A DNA stretch of 64,000 nt, from assembly GCA_947651395.1 (NCBI GenBank), contig CANSYW010000001.1, forward strand, positions 124,001 through 188,000, in the 5' to 3' direction. This DNA comes from an uncultured Pseudoflavonifractor sp. (GTDB lineage Bacteria; Bacillota; Clostridia; Oscillospirales; Oscillospiraceae). The notes below the pieces were generated by a model. The model had not been told where the DNA came from and did not search any database. It saw only the letters and a list, made by a program, of their open reading frames with translations. The translations under genes and the position numbers were made by a program. Numbering within the stretch: position 1 is the stretch's first letter; each line of letters opens with the position of its first letter. Shown here in pieces: positions 18,909 to 27,524 of this stretch.

Positions 18909-19493
18909 TTATTTTGCCGCCTGAGCTCCCGCGGCAGTGAGCGTCTCCACCATCAGATCGGCCTTGGAGATGCCGGTGAGGATATAGTCGCTGTCCATCC
19001 GCCAGCGCTTATTGGATGTGAAGGTATTCACCCGGATCTTCATACCGTCCACCATGAACAAAAAGCTCACCCGACTGCTCCCCTCCAGGAAGCCCGCACC
19101 GCCCCGACCGTCGTCCACGCAGACGTTGGACAGAGCAGAGGCAGGCCTAACGTAGGCCTTGGTGGGATTCCAGCGGAACAGGAGGGCTATCTGCGCGTGA
19201 ACCAGGTCGACGACCACCGTGCAGCCATCGGCGTTAAAGGTATGATTGGGAACAAAGCCGGTCTCCTCCAGGCCCGCAAGGGTACGCTCCCTGGTCTTGT
19301 TATAGAACTTCCGCCCCAAAACGGCGTACCATGCCACCGCCAGGCCAAACCCCAGAATGCTGATAATAAGCCCCACCTGCTCAGGCAGCAACACGCCCAA
19401 AGCGACGGAAAGCACCATAACCGCAACGGGGCCCACCGTGTTCAAAAGCAGGTAAAGGGGATTTACTTTTTGGATCTTTTCCATGGTTTCCAT
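18909..19493 (-). CDS. Uncharacterised protein with two N-terminal membrane segments
   Basis: 194 residues: two adjacent hydrophobic segments (TVGPVAVMVLSVALGVLL and VGLIISILGFGLAVAWYAVL, about residues 19-60) followed by a soluble domain of about 130 residues. The soluble part begins RKFYNKTRERTLAGL and contains NHTFNADGCTVVVD and GMKIRVNTFTSNKRW. I recognise no catalytic motif. It lies between two other uncharacterised genes in tight tandem. The first ATG is preferred because AAGGA lies eight bases upstream. Confidence 0.7.
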   Translation of the reverse strand: METMEKIQKVNPLYLLLNTVGPVAVMVLSVALGVLLPEQVGLIISILGFGLAVAWYAVLGRKFYNKTRERTLAGLEETGFVPNHTFNADGCTVVVDLVHAQIALLFRWNPTKAYVRPASALSNVCVDDGRGGAGFLEGSSRVSFLFMVDGMKIRVNTFTSNKRWRMDSDYILTGISKADLMVETLTAAGAQAAK

Positions 19494-19517
19494 TATTTCT
19501 TCCTTCTTTCAAAAAAT

Positions 19518-20186
19518 TTAATCCCACAGGGATTTTTTATTCTTTTTCAAAACAAAGTAAGCGGGGAAAATGCCCAGTTTGGCGCCCAGCATATGGAGCA
19601 GAGGCATCACGATCACTATCGTGGCCAGCTGGACCATAAGCGCCGGCGTCTCTGTGGCCTGTTCCTCGTTGAGCACCGCCGTATCCCCCACCATATCCAC
19701 ATAAAAATCAGTACGGCTCAGAGGCTCGCTGTGCTGGATCTGCTCCAGGAAATTCTCGCTGCTTGTCAAATCCTCATAGACCACCCGGCCAAGGGGCAGG
19801 CGCTTATCCGTTGTATAGTAGTCGTCCCCGTTCAGCATCCGGACGCTCTCCTCATTGATCCAGGCCGCCACCCGCTCCCCCGAGGGAAGGGTCAGGGCCT
19901 GAAAATATCTTCCCCCATAGTAGCCTGCCCCCCGGTTCCGGTACTGGATGCCGGGAGAGATCACGGTAAAGGTATCATGGCTGAGCAGATCCTTTACGTC
20001 CTGAACCTGAAAGGCCTCCTCCCCCGCTGGGCCGCCCACCTCACCGGCCACAGGCTTGTGGGCCTCGACCTGGGCCTCGTAGGCCTTTTCCGCCGCCATC
20101 CCCGCCAGCTTTCCCGTCCCCAAAGATACAAGAAAGGCCAGCGCCAGACAGACCCAGATGTCAAAGGGCAGTATCCTTCTTCTCAT
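19518..20186 (-). CDS. Uncharacterised membrane protein downstream of carB
   Basis: 222 residues with an N-terminal membrane anchor (ILPFDIWVCLALAFLVSLGTG), an external domain of about 140 residues (GYYGGRYFQALTLPSGERV ... INEESVRMLNGDDYYT) and a second hydrophobic segment near the end (LATIVIVMPLLHMLG) before a Lys-rich tail. No family recognised. The start MRRRILPFD follows AAAGGGAGAGGGAAC. It begins 16 bases after carB, so it is probably read from the carAB transcript. Confidence 0.7.
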   Translation of the reverse strand: MRRRILPFDIWVCLALAFLVSLGTGKLAGMAAEKAYEAQVEAHKPVAGEVGGPAGEEAFQVQDVKDLLSHDTFTVISPGIQYRNRGAGYYGGRYFQALTLPSGERVAAWINEESVRMLNGDDYYTTDKRLPLGRVVYEDLTSSENFLEQIQHSEPLSRTDFYVDMVGDTAVLNEEQATETPALMVQLATIVIVMPLLHMLGAKLGIFPAYFVLKKNKKSLWD

Positions 20187-20202
20187 GTTCCCTCTCCCTT
20201 TC

Positions 20203-23200
20203 TTATATCTCCGTAATGTCCACCGGCCGCAGCTCTGCCGAGCGGCTCCGGGCCCGGACCGTGAGCATAGCCCGGGCGGTGTCGATGGCAGTGACGCAGG
20301 CCACCGAATGCTCCACCGCCATCCGGCGGATCTGGAATCCGTCGCTCTCATGCCGCCGGCCGTGGGTGGGCGTGTTGATGATGAGATCCACTGTCCCAGA
20401 GGCGATCATATCGGCAATATTTGGGTGGGCTTCCGAGACCCGGGCCACCCGCTTACAGGCGATACCCGCATCCAGCAGGGCCTGACAGGTACCGGAGGTG
20501 GCGTAGAGCTCTACCCCCATGTCGGCAAAGCCCCGGGCGATGTCCACGATCTCCTCCTTGTCCTCGTCCTTCACCGTAATGATGGCCCGCCCCCCTTCCT
20601 TGGGCGCTTTCAGGTTGGCCCCCTTAAAGGCCTTGCGCAGGGCATGGGGGAAATCCTCCGCCAGCCCCAGCACCTCGCCGGTGGACTTCATCTCAGGGCC
20701 CAGCCCGGTATCCACATCGGTGAGCTTCTCAAAGGAAAACACCGGCATCTTCACGGCAAAATACTTCGCCTCGGGATAGATCCCCGTTCCATAGCCCAGA
20801 TCCTTCAATTTCTCCCCCAGCATCACCCGGGTCGCCAGATCGATCACCGGCACGCCGGTGACCTTGGAGATGTAGGGGATGGTCCGGGATGAGCGGGGAT
20901 TGACCTCAATAACATAGACCTGATCGTTATAGAGGATGAACTGGATATTGACAAGACCAATGACCCCCAGGGCCTTTGCCAGGGCTCTGGTGTAGTCTAA
21001 AACGGTCTGGCGGTGCCCTTCCTCAATGTGAAGGGGCGGATAGACCGAGATGGAGTCCCCCGAGTGGATGCCGGCCCGCTCCACATGCTCCATGATGCCG
21101 GGGATCAGAATATCTTCCCCATCGAAAACGCCGTCCACCTCTATCTCCCGGCCCATGAGATATTTGTCCACCAGGATGGGGTGCTCCTGCACTGTCTGGT
21201 TGATGACCTTCATAAACTCCCGGATGTTCCGGTCGTTGTAGGCGATCTCCATCCCCTGGCCGCCCAAAACGTAAGAGGGACGCACCAGAACGGGATAGCC
21301 CACCTCATTGGCCGCCTTCAGGGCCTCCTCGGTGGTGAAGACGGTCTCCCCCTTGGCCCGGGGAATGCCACAGTCGTTGAGGATGGCGTCGAAGCGCTCC
21401 CGATCCTCGGCGGCGTCCACACCGTCGGCGGAGGTGCCCAGGATGAAGACCCCCATGTCGGTGAGGGCCTGGGCCAGCTTGATGGCAGTCTGACCGCCGA
21501 ACTGTACCACCGCTCCCCAGGGCTTCTCCTGCTCCACCACGGCGTAGACGTCCTCTTCGGTGAGGGGCTCGAAATAGAGCTTATCGGCCACGTCAAAGTC
21601 AGTCGAGACAGTCTCGGGGTTGTTGTTGATGATGATGGTCTCGCACCCCAGCTTTTTCAGGGCCCAGACCGAGTGGACGGAGCAGTAGTCGAACTCAATG
21701 CCCTGACCGATGCGGATGGGGCCCGAGCCCAGCACCAGCACCTTCCGCTTGGGCACGGGGGGCACACGGTACCGGACATCCCCCCCGCCGGACAACTCTG
21801 CCTCATTCTCCTGGTCGTAGGTAGAGTAATAATAGGGCGTCTGGGCGTCAAACTCGGCAGCGCAGGTGTCCACCATCTTGAACACCGGTTTGATGCCATG
21901 GGCATCCCGCAGAGCCCGCACCTCCTCCTCGGCAACGCCGGAGAGGCTGGCGATCCACTGATCGGAAAAGCCTATCTCTTTGGCCGTGCGGAGGGTATCC
22001 ACGTCGGGCATGCCCTTGGACAGAGTCCTCTCCATACGGACGATGGTCTGAAGGCGATCCAGGAACCAGACGTCATACTTGGTGATGGCATTGATCTTCT
22101 CGGGCGAGAAACCACGGCGAAGGGCCTCGGTCACCACGAAGATGCGCTGGTCATCCACGTTCTTCATCCGATCCTCGATCTCCTCCGTGTAGAGCTCGTC
22201 CAGGCCGTCCATCCGCAGGGATTTCACGGGCAGCTCCAAGGAGCGGATGGCCTTAAGCAGAGCGGATTCAAAGGAGTTGCCGATGGCCATGACCTCGCCG
22301 GTGGCCTTCATCTGCGTACCCAGTGTGCGGCTGGCGGTGGTGAACTTGTCAAAGGGCAACCGGGGGAGCTTGAGCACGCAGTAATCCACCGTGGGCTCAA
22401 AGCAGGCCTTGGTGGTACCGGTGACGGTGTTGGGGATCTCGTCCAGGGTGTAGCCCAGAGCCACCTTGGCGGCCACCTTGGCAATGGGGTAGCCGGTGGC
22501 CTTGGAGGCCAGGGCCGAGGAGCGGGATACCCGGGGGTTGACCTCAATGACAGCATATTCAAAGGAGCCAGGATTCAAGGCAAACTGAACGTTGCACCCA
22601 CCCTCGATCTCCAGGGCAGAGATGATCTCCAGAGCCGCAGAGCGCAGCATCTGGAATTCCCTGTTGGCCAGGGTCTGGGTGGGGGCCACCACGATGGAGT
22701 CGCCGGTATGAACTCCCACGGGATCAATATTTTCCATGGAACACACGGTGATAACGTTGCCCACGCTGTCCCGCATGACCTCAAACTCAATCTCCTTCCA
22801 ACCGGAGATACACCGCTCAATGAGCACCTGACCCACCCGGCTGAGGTTGATGCCCCGGTCGGAGATCTCCCGCAGGGAGGCCTCGTCATAGGCGATACCG
22901 CCGCCGGTGCCGCCCAATGTATAAGCCGGACGGACGATGACGGGATAGCCGATGCTCCCGGCAAAGGCCACGGCGTCCTCCACCGACTCCACCACCTCGG
23001 AGGTGACGCAGGGCTGGCCGATGGACTTCATGGCGTCCTTAAATCCCTGACGGTCCTCCGCCTTGCGGATGGACTCGGGAGAGGTGCCCAGAAGCCGGAC
23101 GCCGTATTCCTTCAAAGCACCCTCCTCGTAGAGGTTCATGGCCAAATTCAACCCGGTTTGGCCGCCCAGAGTGGGCAGGATGGCATCAGGCCGCTCTTTG

Positions 23201-23436
23201 GCGATGATCTGGGTGACGCTTGCCATATTCAGCGGCTCAATGTACACATGATCGGCAATATCCTTGTCGGTCATAATGGTGGCGGGATTGGAGTTGATGA
23301 GTACGACCTCCAGCCCCTCCTCCCTGAGGGCCCGGCAGGCCTGGGTACCGGCATAGTCAAACTCGGCGGCCTGGCCGATAATGATGGGGCCCGAGCCCAG
23401 TACCAGCACCTTCCTGATCCCCGCATGCATCGGCAT
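20203..23436 (-). CDS. carB: Carbamoyl phosphate synthase large subunit
   Basis: 1077 residues with the full CarB layout: two homologous ATP-grasp halves (N-terminal VLVLGSGPIIIGQAAEFDYA, repeated from about residue 555 as VLVLGSGPIRIGQGIEFDYC), an oligomerisation region between them and a C-terminal MGS-fold allosteric domain (about 940-1077, AIITVKDEDKEEIVDI). It makes carbamoyl phosphate for pyrimidines and arginine using ammonia channelled from CarA. Its ATG overlaps the carA stop by one base (TAATG). CarB itself is intact, which argues that the pathway is used. Confidence 0.97.
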   Translation of the reverse strand: MPMHAGIRKVLVLGSGPIIIGQAAEFDYAGTQACRALREEGLEVVLINSNPATIMTDKDIADHVYIEPLNMASVTQIIAKERPDAILPTLGGQTGLNLAMNLYEEGALKEYGVRLLGTSPESIRKAEDRQGFKDAMKSIGQPCVTSEVVESVEDAVAFAGSIGYPVIVRPAYTLGGTGGGIAYDEASLREISDRGINLSRVGQVLIERCISGWKEIEFEVMRDSVGNVITVCSMENIDPVGVHTGDSIVVAPTQTLANREFQMLRSAALEIISALEIEGGCNVQFALNPGSFEYAVIEVNPRVSRSSALASKATGYPIAKVAAKVALGYTLDEIPNTVTGTTKACFEPTVDYCVLKLPRLPFDKFTTASRTLGTQMKATGEVMAIGNSFESALLKAIRSLELPVKSLRMDGLDELYTEEIEDRMKNVDDQRIFVVTEALRRGFSPEKINAITKYDVWFLDRLQTIVRMERTLSKGMPDVDTLRTAKEIGFSDQWIASLSGVAEEEVRALRDAHGIKPVFKMVDTCAAEFDAQTPYYYSTYDQENEAELSGGGDVRYRVPPVPKRKVLVLGSGPIRIGQGIEFDYCSVHSVWALKKLGCETIIINNNPETVSTDFDVADKLYFEPLTEEDVYAVVEQEKPWGAVVQFGGQTAIKLAQALTDMGVFILGTSADGVDAAEDRERFDAILNDCGIPRAKGETVFTTEEALKAANEVGYPVLVRPSYVLGGQGMEIAYNDRNIREFMKVINQTVQEHPILVDKYLMGREIEVDGVFDGEDILIPGIMEHVERAGIHSGDSISVYPPLHIEEGHRQTVLDYTRALAKALGVIGLVNIQFILYNDQVYVIEVNPRSSRTIPYISKVTGVPVIDLATRVMLGEKLKDLGYGTGIYPEAKYFAVKMPVFSFEKLTDVDTGLGPEMKSTGEVLGLAEDFPHALRKAFKGANLKAPKEGGRAIITVKDEDKEEIVDIARGFADMGVELYATSGTCQALLDAGIACKRVARVSEAHPNIADMIASGTVDLIINTPTHGRRHESDGFQIRRMAVEHSVACVTAIDTARAMLTVRARSRSAELRPVDITEI

Positions 23437-24520
23437 TACCCCTCACCTCCCAGGAAAGAAACGAATCTGTTGAAGAGGTACTCGGTCTCTTTGGGGCCCA
23501 CATTGGCCTCAGGGTGGAACTGGGTCGTGAAGCACTTGGGACGCTTATAGCGCAGGCCCTCGCAGGTGCCGTCGTTGGCGTTGACGTGGCTGACCTCCGC
23601 CACAGCGGGATCTACGGTATCGGTGAGAACCACGTAACCGTGGTTCTGGCTGGTGATGAACACCCGCTGCTTCTCCAGATCCCGAACGGGGTGATTGGCG
23701 CCCCAGTGACCGTAGGCCAGTTTTCCGGTCTTGGCGCCGGTGGCCAGGGCCAGCAGCTGGTGGCCCAGACAGACGCCGAAAAGTGGGATATCGCTGTCGT
23801 AGAGCTTGCGGATCTCGGCGATCACAGCGGGGTTGTCGACGGGATCGCCGGGGCCGCCGGAGAGCATCACACCGTCATAGCCGCGCCGGAGAGCACCTCC
23901 TGAGCGGGCGTGAGGGCCGGCAATGCGGTGACCTTGCAGCCCCGCCTGCGCAGGCACTCGATCATATGCCGCTTCACGCCGTAGTCCATCACAGCCACGT
24001 GGAAGCGCTCCTGTCCAATGGCCTCAAAGGTCTCGGGAGCCTGACGGGTGACCTTCTCCACCGCCTTGCCCACCCGGTAGGCCTTGAGCCTGGCCAAAAC
24101 CGTCTCTATAGAAAAATATTCCGCACAGGTGATCATGGCATTCATGGTCCCCTGACTGCGGAGTATACGGGTAAGAGAGCGGGTATCCACGTGCTGGATG
24201 CCCGTGATATGATGTTGTTTCAGGTAACTGCCAAGATCCCCTTCACAGCGGAAATTGCTTCCCCGCTCCGTCAGGTGACGAACGATAAGGGCCTCGGCCC
24301 AAGGACGGCCCGACTCGTCGTCCTCCCCATTGACGCCGTAATTGCCGATGAGCGGATAAGTCATCACTACCCCCTGTCCCGCGCAAGAGGGATCGGTCAG
24401 GATCTCCTGGTAGCCGGTCATGGAGGTGTTGAACACCATCTCGAACACACGCTCAGCCGTGTCGCCGATGCTCTCGCCCCGGAAGATGGCGCCGTTTTCC
24501 AGAATGAGCTTCGCCTTCAT
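23436..24520 (-). pseudogene. carA: Carbamoyl phosphate synthase small subunit, interrupted by a frameshift
   Basis: CarA supplies ammonia from glutamine to CarB. Here it is split over two frames. About 212 residues from MKAKLILENGAIFRGES run in one frame to about 23885; the remaining roughly 148, beginning GYDGVMLSGGPGDP, run in another from about 23882 to the stop at 23436. Together they make about 360 residues, the normal size, and nothing is missing: Cys in FGVCLGHQLLA and His/Glu in FHPEANVGP are in the second part. Two extra bases or one missing base at 23883-23884 would explain it. This may be a sequencing error, because the flanking operon is intact. Confidence 0.9.
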
Positions 24521-24561
24521 ATCCGCTTCCCGCCTTTCTCTGGTATTTTGCTATCCGACTT

Positions 24562-24590
24562 ATTTTATCTCAATCTCAAGCGGATGGCAA
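24562..24590 (-). promoter_or_regulatory. Promoter of the carAB operon
   Basis: On the minus strand: -35 TTGCCA (24585-24590), 17-base spacer, -10 TAAAAT (24562-24567). No PyrR-type attenuator is evident in the short leader. Confidence 0.65.
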
Positions 24591-24676
24591 TATGGAAATT
24601 TCTCTGACTTTTTCCTCATATCCCCCCGGAAAAACGGCCATACTGGACAGGAGAACACCTGCAGGGAGGTCCCGGT

Positions 24677-25357
24677 ATGGTCATCGCCTTGGTTCGGACT
24701 ATTATTCTATATCTGCTTATTATCGCGGGAGTGCGGCTCATGGGCAAGCGTCAGGTTGGCGAGCTGGAGCCCTCCGAGCTGGTGCTCGCCCTCATCATCG
24801 CCGACCTGGCCGCCGTACCTATGCAGGATTTCGGTATCCCCCTCATCTCCGGCATCATCCCCATCCTCACCCTGCTGTCGGTGACCATGCTCATCTCCAT
24901 GCTGACTATGAAGAGCGTCCGATTCCGGGCCCTGCTGTGCGGACGGCCCTCCATCATCGTGGAAAACGGCAAGCTCCACCAGCGGGAAATGGCCAAAAAC
25001 CGCTTCACCATCGACGAACTGATGGAGGAGCTGCGCATGAAGGGGATCACTGACATCTCCACCGTGAAATACGCCATCCTGGAGACCAATGGCCAGCTTT
25101 CCGTACTCCCCTACGCCAACCAGAAGCCTCCCGCCGCCAAGGACATGGGTCTTGCCCCTGAGGAGGGCGGTCTGCCCATCGTCATCATCAACGACGGCCG
25201 TGTTCTGGAGCACAATCTGAAGACCCGGGGCTACGATATGAACTGGCTGGAAAAACAGCTCCAGAGCCACGGGGTCAAAAAAGCACAGGAAGTCTATCTG
25301 CTCACAGTGGATGAGATGGACCGGGTCTACTTTTCCCATAAGGAGGGAGCCCAATGA
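24677..25357 (+). CDS. DUF421 family membrane protein (YetF-like)
   Basis: 226 residues with three N-terminal membrane segments (IALVRTIILYLLIIAGVRLM, then LVLALIIADLAAVPMQDFG, then IIPILTLLSVTMLISML) and a cytoplasmic DUF421 domain with RPSIIVENGKLHQREMAKNR and TVKYAILETNGQLSVLPY. In B. subtilis such proteins (YetF, YkjA and others) are linked to spores or membranes, and their activity is unclear. RBS GGGAGG precedes the ATG. It overlaps the DUF4363 gene by four bases, a pairing common in Clostridia. Confidence 0.9.
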   Translation: MVIALVRTIILYLLIIAGVRLMGKRQVGELEPSELVLALIIADLAAVPMQDFGIPLISGIIPILTLLSVTMLISMLTMKSVRFRALLCGRPSIIVENGKLHQREMAKNRFTIDELMEELRMKGITDISTVKYAILETNGQLSVLPYANQKPPAAKDMGLAPEEGGLPIVIINDGRVLEHNLKTRGYDMNWLEKQLQSHGVKKAQEVYLLTVDEMDRVYFSHKEGAQ

Positions 25358-25734
25358 AACGGGTCTGGATCGCACTGGCCATTCTGGCCTCCATTCTGGC
25401 CGCAACCCTGTGTCACAGCGTCTATCTGGGCCACTTTACCCGGGATCTGACCGCCCTGCTGGAGACGGCAGAGGCCGAGGCGGAGGCCGGAAACTGGGAC
25501 AGCGCCCTGGATCTGACCCAGACCGCCAGGGACAAGTGGGACGCCCGGGACAGCTATCTCCACATCACCCTCCGCCACGACGTCACAGACGGCATCTACA
25601 CCGGCTTTCGGGAGGTGGCAGAGCTGCTCCACTGTCAGGAGCAGGGAGAGTACTCCGCCGCCAATGCCCGGCTCATTGCCGGGCTGGAGCTCCTGTCCGA
25701 GGCGGAGCAGCTCACTCTTCAGAATGTACTGTAA
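25354..25734 (+). CDS. DUF4363 family protein
   Basis: 126 residues: one N-terminal membrane anchor (VWIALAILASILAATLC) and a helical domain with ALLETAEAEAEAGNWDSALDL and a C-terminal AEQLTLQNVL. It matches DUF4363, a family of unknown function usually encoded beside DUF421 proteins. Start ATG overlaps the preceding stop (ATGA), so the two products are probably made together and may act together. A terminator follows directly. Confidence 0.87.
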   Translation: MKRVWIALAILASILAATLCHSVYLGHFTRDLTALLETAEAEAEAGNWDSALDLTQTARDKWDARDSYLHITLRHDVTDGIYTGFREVAELLHCQEQGEYSAANARLIAGLELLSEAEQLTLQNVL

Positions 25735-25737
25735 CAA

Positions 25738-25772
25738 AGGGCCCCTTCCCTGTGGAAAGGGGCCCTCCTTTT
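25738..25772 (+). terminator. Terminator after DUF421-DUF4363
   Basis: AGGGCCCCTT (25738-25747) pairs with AAGGGGCCCT (25757-25766), followed by CC and four T. The T-run runs into the -35 box of the next promoter. Confidence 0.85.
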
Positions 25773-25799
25773 GACTTCAGGCGGAGAAGGTGGTATGAT
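25771..25799 (+). promoter_or_regulatory. Promoter of the DUF6688-like gene
   Basis: -35 TTGACT (25771-25776), 17-base spacer ending in TGG, -10 TATGAT (25794-25799). It is packed directly against the preceding terminator. Confidence 0.7.
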
Positions 25800-25829
25800 T
25801 TCCTCAGCTTTCCAAAGGGAGGGAATCAT

Positions 25830-26954
25830 ATGGAGGATCTGATCTCACTCTTCTATTTTCTTCTGGGCTCCATTCTCCTCATCATTCTGCTGATCATCCC
25901 CCTTGTGCTCACCTGCTTCAATATCTACAACCTCTTTGCCCGATCCCCGGTGCGGGAGGATCTGGTCGACGGCCTTACCTTCGTCCTGGGCCCCGCCTTT
26001 ATGGCTCTTTTGTGGGCCATGTGGAGCGCCCCTGACTGGGATGTGCCCCTCTACACCAATATGGAGCCCTTTTTCCACGCCCCCCTGGCCTCCTGGCACC
26101 TGCCCACCCTCCTAGTCCTGGTCGCCTGGGCCTGGCTGAGCTGTGTTCTTATACGCTTTCAGGGCGAGAAGCTGCCGCCCCTCCCCGCCGTAATGTGCCT
26201 TTCAGGTATTGAGGCGGGAAGTCTCCTCTCCCTGATCTTTCTCCTCCAGCTTTTTCCTCATCTGGCAAGGGGGGTCTTCGCCCCCTTTGACGTGGCTTAT
26301 ATGCTGTTGTTCCCCCTTAACGTTTTTCTCTGCGTCCCCCGGTTTCTTCGACGCTTTCTCACCTTTCAGACCCAATGCTTTCAGTCTCTTCCCCCCTCGC
26401 AAAAGCCCCTTCCGGCCTTTTGCCGCCGGATCCTCTCCCACAGTCTGGGCTGGATGGGGGCTGGCTTTCTTCTGGCCGTTCCCCTGCTGACGGCCCTCAC
26501 CGCCCTTTTGGTTCTCTTTGGTCAGGCGCCTGACGCCGCCGTTCGGGCCTTCACCGAGACCAGTGACTGGACCTTCTCCCAAATGATTCCCCCACCCCCC
26601 ATTGAATACCACGGTCATTACCTGTGCACCGTGGCGGCGGAGGGACATCCCAGGCTGGTAAAACCCATCCGAAAAGGGCTGCGCCATGGCTGGCCCATTC
26701 TGGTCAACCGCCAGCTGTGCATAGCCAACGCCTTTGAGCAGCTGCTCATGGAGCGTCTTCCCCGGCTCCATCGGGCGGTGCGGGACTTCTATGACGCCCA
26801 TGGCTATCCGTTCTCGAAAAAAATCACCACGCCCCTTCGGGCCGACATGATATATCTGCTCATGAAGCCCCTGGAATGGGTTTTCCTCTTATGTCTCTAC
26901 ACCTTTGACCAAGACCCGGAGACCCGCATCGCCCTGCAGTATACCGGACGCTAA
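25830..26954 (+). CDS. DUF6688-like membrane protein
   Basis: 374 residues with about six membrane segments (LLGSILLIILLIIPLVLTCF; FVLGPAFMALLWAMW; LLVLVAWAWLSCVLI and others) and a C-terminal domain containing GHYLCTVAAEGHP, LVKPIRKGLRHGWPILVNRQL and CIANAFEQLL. These stretches fit a family of uncharacterised membrane proteins that I associate with DUF6688; the assignment is from memory. Function unknown. It has its own promoter and RBS (AAAGGGAGGGAATC) and ends at a bidirectional terminator facing nrdR. Confidence 0.72.
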   Translation: MEDLISLFYFLLGSILLIILLIIPLVLTCFNIYNLFARSPVREDLVDGLTFVLGPAFMALLWAMWSAPDWDVPLYTNMEPFFHAPLASWHLPTLLVLVAWAWLSCVLIRFQGEKLPPLPAVMCLSGIEAGSLLSLIFLLQLFPHLARGVFAPFDVAYMLLFPLNVFLCVPRFLRRFLTFQTQCFQSLPPSQKPLPAFCRRILSHSLGWMGAGFLLAVPLLTALTALLVLFGQAPDAAVRAFTETSDWTFSQMIPPPPIEYHGHYLCTVAAEGHPRLVKPIRKGLRHGWPILVNRQLCIANAFEQLLMERLPRLHRAVRDFYDAHGYPFSKKITTPLRADMIYLLMKPLEWVFLLCLYTFDQDPETRIALQYTGR

Positions 26955-26982
26955 AAGTGCCCCGCCGAGAGGCGGGGCACTT
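26955..26982. terminator. Bidirectional terminator between DUF6688-like gene and nrdR
   Basis: AAGTGCCCCGCC (26955-26966), loop GAGA, GGCGGGGCACTT (26971-26982): a perfect 12-base stem. The T-tracts are short on both sides. Confidence 0.75.
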
Positions 26983-26996
26983 CCCTGTTATACCGC

Positions 26997-27452
26997 TTAT
27001 TTCTCCTGCAGGAGCTTATTGAGTTCTGCCATAAAGGTACTGATATCCTTAAACTGGCGATAGACAGAGGCGAAGCGGACATAGGCCACCTCGTCCACCT
27101 CCTTGAGCCGATCCATGACCATCTCTCCGATACGGTCGGAGGAGACCTCCCGATCCATCTCGTTTTGAAGGGCCTGCTCGATCTCCTCGGCGATCTTCTC
27201 CAGTGTGCTGAAGGGCACCGGGCGCTTCTCACAGGCCCGGATCATGCCGTTGAGAAGCTTGCTGCGGTCAAAGCTCTGGCGGCTGCCATCCTTCTTGATG
27301 ACCACCACGGGAAGAGACTCCATGACCTCAAAGGTAGTAAAACGCTTGTGACACTCCAGACATTCCCGGCGGCGGCGGATGCTGGTGCCGTCCTCGGCGG
27401 GACGGGAATCTACCACTTTACTGTCCAGATACCCACAAAAAGGACATTTCAT
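26997..27452 (-). CDS. nrdR: Transcriptional repressor NrdR
   Basis: 151 residues: N-terminal zinc ribbon ([17 protein letters not shown] ... [15 protein letters not shown]) and an ATP-cone domain ([19 protein letters not shown] onward). NrdR senses dATP/ATP and represses ribonucleotide reductase genes by binding NrdR boxes. Length is typical (about 150). I placed the start at MKCPFCG; a GTG three codons earlier is possible. It lies 72 bases after folD. Confidence 0.96.
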   Translation of the reverse strand: MKCPFCGYLDSKVVDSRPAEDGTSIRRRRECLECHKRFTTFEVMESLPVVVIKKDGSRQSFDRSKLLNGMIRACEKRPVPFSTLEKIAEEIEQALQNEMDREVSSDRIGEMVMDRLKEVDEVAYVRFASVYRQFKDISTFMAELNKLLQEK

Positions 27453-27490
27453 AACGCGCACGCTCCTATGTAAGGATTTAAGTTAGCCTG

Positions 27491-27519
27491 ATTTTACCAC
27501 ACAGAAAGACGCTTTTCCA
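27491..27519 (-). promoter_or_regulatory. Possible promoter of nrdR
   Basis: On the minus strand: TGGAAA (27514-27519), 17-base spacer ending in TGG, TAAAAT (27491-27496). The -35 is weak; the extended -10 supports it. Confidence 0.4.
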
Positions 27520-27524
27520 GCGTT

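Noticed and set aside
21013-23550. 845-codon open frame on the plus strand opposite carB
   Set aside because: It mirrors the carB codon structure, has no recognisable protein and no plausible promoter; GC-rich genes commonly leave the antisense frame open.
23436-24520. Two separate genes in the carA region
   Set aside because: The two frames join at one point into one full-length CarA with nothing missing, so a single frameshifted gene is the better reading.
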